Virus record (IMG/VR): IMGVR_UViG_3300046463_000145
Location: 1 to 47,705 of that record
DNA: 47,705 nt
Source: a virus
Reading direction: 5' to 3' (one strand)
Below the pieces are notes generated by a model. That model worked only from the letters and a program-made list of their open reading frames with translations. It searched no databases and was not told where the DNA came from. Made by a program: the position numbers and the translations under genes. Shown piece by piece: positions 44,862 to 47,705 of this stretch. How positions within the stretch are numbered: position 1 is the first letter of the stretch; every line of letters starts with the position of its first letter.

Positions 44862-47285
44862 ATAAGCTACACCGTATGGGACGTGGAGACCACGATTAAA
44901 GCCTACATGAAGCGTAAGGCGTCTCCTTTCCTCCCTGAGAATTTCGTAGTGGCTTCCGGCTGGAAGCGTCAAGGTAACACCGCAGTAACCGGAGAGTACT
45001 TTGGGCGAGGTCCTCGTCCCTTCGATTGGTTCACGAAGCTCCTTAAGGATACAACCATCCTCGTAGGCGTAAATATCAAGTTCGATTTGCTGCACGCTCT
45101 CCGAGAGCCGCAGAACCTCGATGCTTGGATGGAATACGTAGCGAAGGGCGGGCAGGTGTGGGATTGCCAGTTAGCGGAATACCTGCTCCAAGGTATGCAG
45201 CCATCGAGCCACATGCTGGCTATGGACGAGATGGTTACTGCGTACGGAGGCAATCTCAAGATTGACGAGGTAAAGGCGCTGTGGGAGGCCGGTATCGATA
45301 CGGTAGACATCGATAAGGACCTCCTCATGCGCTATTTGTGCGGAGACGAGAGCGGCCTAGGGGACATCGGAAACACTGAGAAGATTTTCTTGGGCCAGCT
45401 TGCCAAGGCCCGGAAGTCTGGACAGGTTAAATCCATCCTCCTGAATATGGGTAGCCTCATCGCTACCACGGAGATGGAGCGTAACGGCCTGTTTGTCAAT
45501 AAGGCCCTTGGGCTGGAGTTGGCAGCAGAGCTTAAGACGAACCTTGATGCGATGCGCGAGGAGCTTGCTAAATTCCTGCCCGCAGATTTGCCGTTCGAAT
45601 TCAATTGGTCCAACCGCTACCACCTCTCCCCGCTCATCTTCGGAGGCAAGGTCAAGTATCAGAAGCGTACCGTAACGCTGGGCGAGGACGGGCAGCCGGT
45701 GTACTTCTCCAAGGAGGTGGAAGTCCTCTACCTGAAGCACTCGAAGAAGCTTGTAGATGGCAAGGTGGAGTACGAGACCATGCCTGTGGAGGAGTGGCAG
45801 AAGCGGGACCATCAACCCGAGCCGGTCCGCTTCACTGGCGGTAAGAACGTAGGCGAGTTGAAGACCAAGAAGCTCAAGGTTCCCGACATCGAGCGCGGCC
45901 CGAAGTCTGCCATGCGAGACTTCTTCTACGAGTTCAAGGGCTATACAGAACCGGAGTCCGCGTGGGCCAGCAGTACCGAGGGCCTGTACTCTGTCTCGTC
46001 CGATGTCATCGAGGAATTGGGTAGCCGCAATATTCCCTTCCTTAAGACGCTAGCAGGCGTAGCCAAGCTCAATAAGGACTTGACTACGTACTACATCAGC
46101 ATGGACGAGAAGACGGGCGAGCAGAAGGGCATGCTTACCCTCGTGGGCGATGACAGCATCATCCACCACAGCCTTAACCACACGTCCACGGTTACGGCCC
46201 GCTTCTCCTCCAATAACCCGAATCTGCAGAACGTCTCGAAGGGCACGCATAACGACCCCGAGACCGGGAAGTACTGCGAGGTTAAGGGCAAGCCTGAAGG
46301 GTCGCAGATTAAACGTGTGTTCGTCTCGCGCTTTGCGGAGGACGGGCAGATTGTTCAATCGGACTTTACTGCGCTGGAGGTGTACGTCCAGGCCATCCTC
46401 ACATGCTGTAAGCAGCTTATCGAGGATTTGAAGCTCGGTCTGGATATGCACTGTGTCCGAGTCTCGCAGAAGGAAGGCATTACCTACGAGGAAGCGCTCC
46501 GCCTGTGTGTCACGGAAGCTAAGCCCGAGTGGAAGAAGAAGCGCACGGAGGCGAAGGTATTCAGCTTCCAGCGGGCGTACGGGGCGGGGGCTAAGAAGAT
46601 TGCAGAGTCTACGGGTATGGCAGTGGAGGACGTGGAAGCCCTGATTAAGGCGGAGAACCTGCGCTATCCCGAGATTGCAATTTACAACGAGGCGAAGACG
46701 GCCCGTATCAAGGCCAGCCGCAGGCCTACGCAGAACATCCAGCCGCACCCGGAAGTTAAGGGCCTAATGTGCCAGCTTGGCAAGGGGCGTAGCGTTACTC
46801 CGGATAACAAGGTCTACAGCTACAGCGAGTCCCCGTCCCCGGCCTGGGCGATTCGTCAGGGCGGTATGCCCCAGAGCTTTAGCCCTACCGAAATTGCTAA
46901 CTACGAGGTGCAGGGCACGGGCGGGGAGTGGGCGAAGGCCGCTATGTACCTCGCGGTACGCGCCTTCTACGCTCGTAAGAACTTCGGGGGCAAGGCCCTG
47001 CTAACCAATAACGTACACGATGCAGTCTACGCGGATGCTCACAAGTCGGTACTCGTGGACTCCAGCGCGGTACTCCACGCGTGCATGGTTAATGCCTCCG
47101 CGTACATGGAATGGAATTTTGGCTGGACGATTCCCGTCCCAGTCCCGAGCGTTACCAGCCACGGTAACAATATGATGGAAGAACGAGCCTTCGGAGCGGA
47201 CTTTGAAGAACTAGCCAGCAAATACACCTTAGACATTCGACAGCAGTATATGAACGGCTACAAGCCCTCTTTTCTTACGCACTAA
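44862..47285 (+). CDS. Family A DNA polymerase with 3'-5' exonuclease domain
   Basis: About 807 aa. Exonuclease motif I is WDVETT near the N-terminus, II is NIKFDLLHAL, and III has YLCGDESGLGD. Polymerase motif A is QSDFTALEVYVQAILT, motif B is KVFSFQRAYGAGAKK, and motif C is NNVHDAVYADAHK, with Ala where the usual HDE Glu stands. The first canonical start (GTG 44883) would remove the catalytic Asp of WDVETT and has no ribosome site. GGAGGG at 44851-44856 lies five bases before an in-frame ATA at 44862, giving MSYTVWDVETT. T7-like replicase with the helicase, primase and ligase upstream. Confidence 0.95.
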   Translation: MSYTVWDVETTIKAYMKRKASPFLPENFVVASGWKRQGNTAVTGEYFGRGPRPFDWFTKLLKDTTILVGVNIKFDLLHALREPQNLDAWMEYVAKGGQVWDCQLAEYLLQGMQPSSHMLAMDEMVTAYGGNLKIDEVKALWEAGIDTVDIDKDLLMRYLCGDESGLGDIGNTEKIFLGQLAKARKSGQVKSILLNMGSLIATTEMERNGLFVNKALGLELAAELKTNLDAMREELAKFLPADLPFEFNWSNRYHLSPLIFGGKVKYQKRTVTLGEDGQPVYFSKEVEVLYLKHSKKLVDGKVEYETMPVEEWQKRDHQPEPVRFTGGKNVGELKTKKLKVPDIERGPKSAMRDFFYEFKGYTEPESAWASSTEGLYSVSSDVIEELGSRNIPFLKTLAGVAKLNKDLTTYYISMDEKTGEQKGMLTLVGDDSIIHHSLNHTSTVTARFSSNNPNLQNVSKGTHNDPETGKYCEVKGKPEGSQIKRVFVSRFAEDGQIVQSDFTALEVYVQAILTCCKQLIEDLKLGLDMHCVRVSQKEGITYEEALRLCVTEAKPEWKKKRTEAKVFSFQRAYGAGAKKIAESTGMAVEDVEALIKAENLRYPEIAIYNEAKTARIKASRRPTQNIQPHPEVKGLMCQLGKGRSVTPDNKVYSYSESPSPAWAIRQGGMPQSFSPTEIANYEVQGTGGEWAKAAMYLAVRAFYARKNFGGKALLTNNVHDAVYADAHKSVLVDSSAVLHACMVNASAYMEWNFGWTIPVPVPSVTSHGNNMMEERAFGADFEELASKYTLDIRQQYMNGYKPSFLTH

Positions 47286-47305
47286 AACATAGGACTACTA
47301 GACAC

Positions 47306-47705
47306 ATGGCATACGACCTCAAAGCAAAGATTGCAGAAGCAGCAAAGACCGGCCCGAACATGACGGAAGCGAACGCAGGCGGAGGCGACTACACGCCCCC
47401 GGCCCAAGGCATCGCGCAAGCTCGCTTTGTCGCCTACTTGGAATTGGGTATCCACGAGGAAAACGACTTCAATAACCCCGGCCAGAAGAAGGATAAGAAG
47501 AAGGTAGATTTGGTCTTCGAACTGAGCGGCCCGAACCACGCCCCGCGCAAGCTGGACGACGGTACGCTTGTTCCTATCCGGATTACGATTAACGAGAATC
47601 TGGCCTTGGGCGATAAGGCGAACTTCTTTAAGATTTTCGCTGCGATGAATTACGCGGGCAAGGCTACGCACATGGCGGAGCTTCTGGGCGAGGCCTTCCT
47701 CGTCT
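47306..47705 (+). CDS. Probable single-stranded DNA-binding protein, N-terminal part
   Basis: The first 133 codons of the gene completed at 1-591 across the circular join; the last 127 bases here duplicate the start of the window. The ATG follows ATAGGACTACTAGACAC, in the usual ribosome-site style of this unit. Residues 1-90 read GIAQARFVAYLELGIHEEND, a Lys-rich loop (GQKKDKKKVDLVFELSG), then NHAPRKLDDGTLVPIRITINE, a pattern found in phage ssDNA-binding-type hypothetical proteins near DNA polymerases. Assignment as SSB is by position and acidic C-terminus. Confidence 0.6.
   Translation, partial: MAYDLKAKIAEAAKTGPNMTEANAGGGDYTPPAQGIAQARFVAYLELGIHEENDFNNPGQKKDKKKVDLVFELSGPNHAPRKLDDGTLVPIRITINENLALGDKANFFKIFAAMNYAGKATHMAELLGEAFLV
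47579..47705. repeat. Terminal direct repeat, right copy (assembly overlap)
   Basis: Identical to bases 1-127; see the left copy. Removing one copy gives a circle of 47,578 bp with an unbroken reading frame across the join. Confidence 0.9.

Overview
The window is one complete genome of a tailed bacteriophage, almost certainly a temperate phage that can live as a plasmid (phage-plasmid). The last 127 bases repeat the first 127 exactly, and one gene reads straight through the join. The molecule was therefore assembled as a circle of about 47,578 bp and cut open inside that gene. GC-rich coding, a lipoprotein beginning CGGGGS, and LysB/LysC-type spanins suggest a Gram-negative host, probably Burkholderiales (inference).

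Layout: two long opposed transcription units share the circle. The rightward unit starts in a control region at 35.8-36.4 kb. It runs through small early genes (36.4-39.8 kb), a replication block (primase, DnaB-like helicase, ATP ligase, family A DNA polymerase, probable SSB; 39.8-47.7 kb and on over the join to 0.6 kb), and nucleases and dNTP hydrolases (0.6-4.0 kb). It ends with a T7-like single-subunit RNA polymerase (4.0-6.4 kb). A leftward endolysin follows, then a second rightward accessory block (7.0-11.7 kb): small unknowns, an exported lipoprotein, and a plasmid module of ParA, a ribbon-helix-helix partner and a winged-helix Rep-like protein. That block ends in an origin-like region with palindromic direct repeats and two perfect DnaA boxes (11.7-11.9 kb).

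The leftward unit (33.6 down to 11.9 kb) is a lambda/HK97-type siphovirus morphogenesis and lysis operon: TerS, TerL, protease, capsid, portal, connectors, tail tube, G/GT chaperones, tape measure, M, L, K, I, J, then holin and spanins. The capsid lies before the portal, lambda K is split into two genes, and L carries a long repeat-rich N-terminal extension.

Between the units (33.6-36.4 kb) lie an AT-rich island with an HNH gene and 12-bp tandem repeats, a tyrosine recombinase lacking key catalytic residues, divergent promoters, and an untranslated stretch that folds into several strong hairpins. The genome joins a T7-like transcription and replication set, a lambda-like virion and a plasmid maintenance module. 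Unusual points are two genes whose best start codon is ATA, a clear A-AAA-AAC frameshift site, twin promoters with identical hexamers 18.5 kb apart on the circle, and the structured untranslated region.
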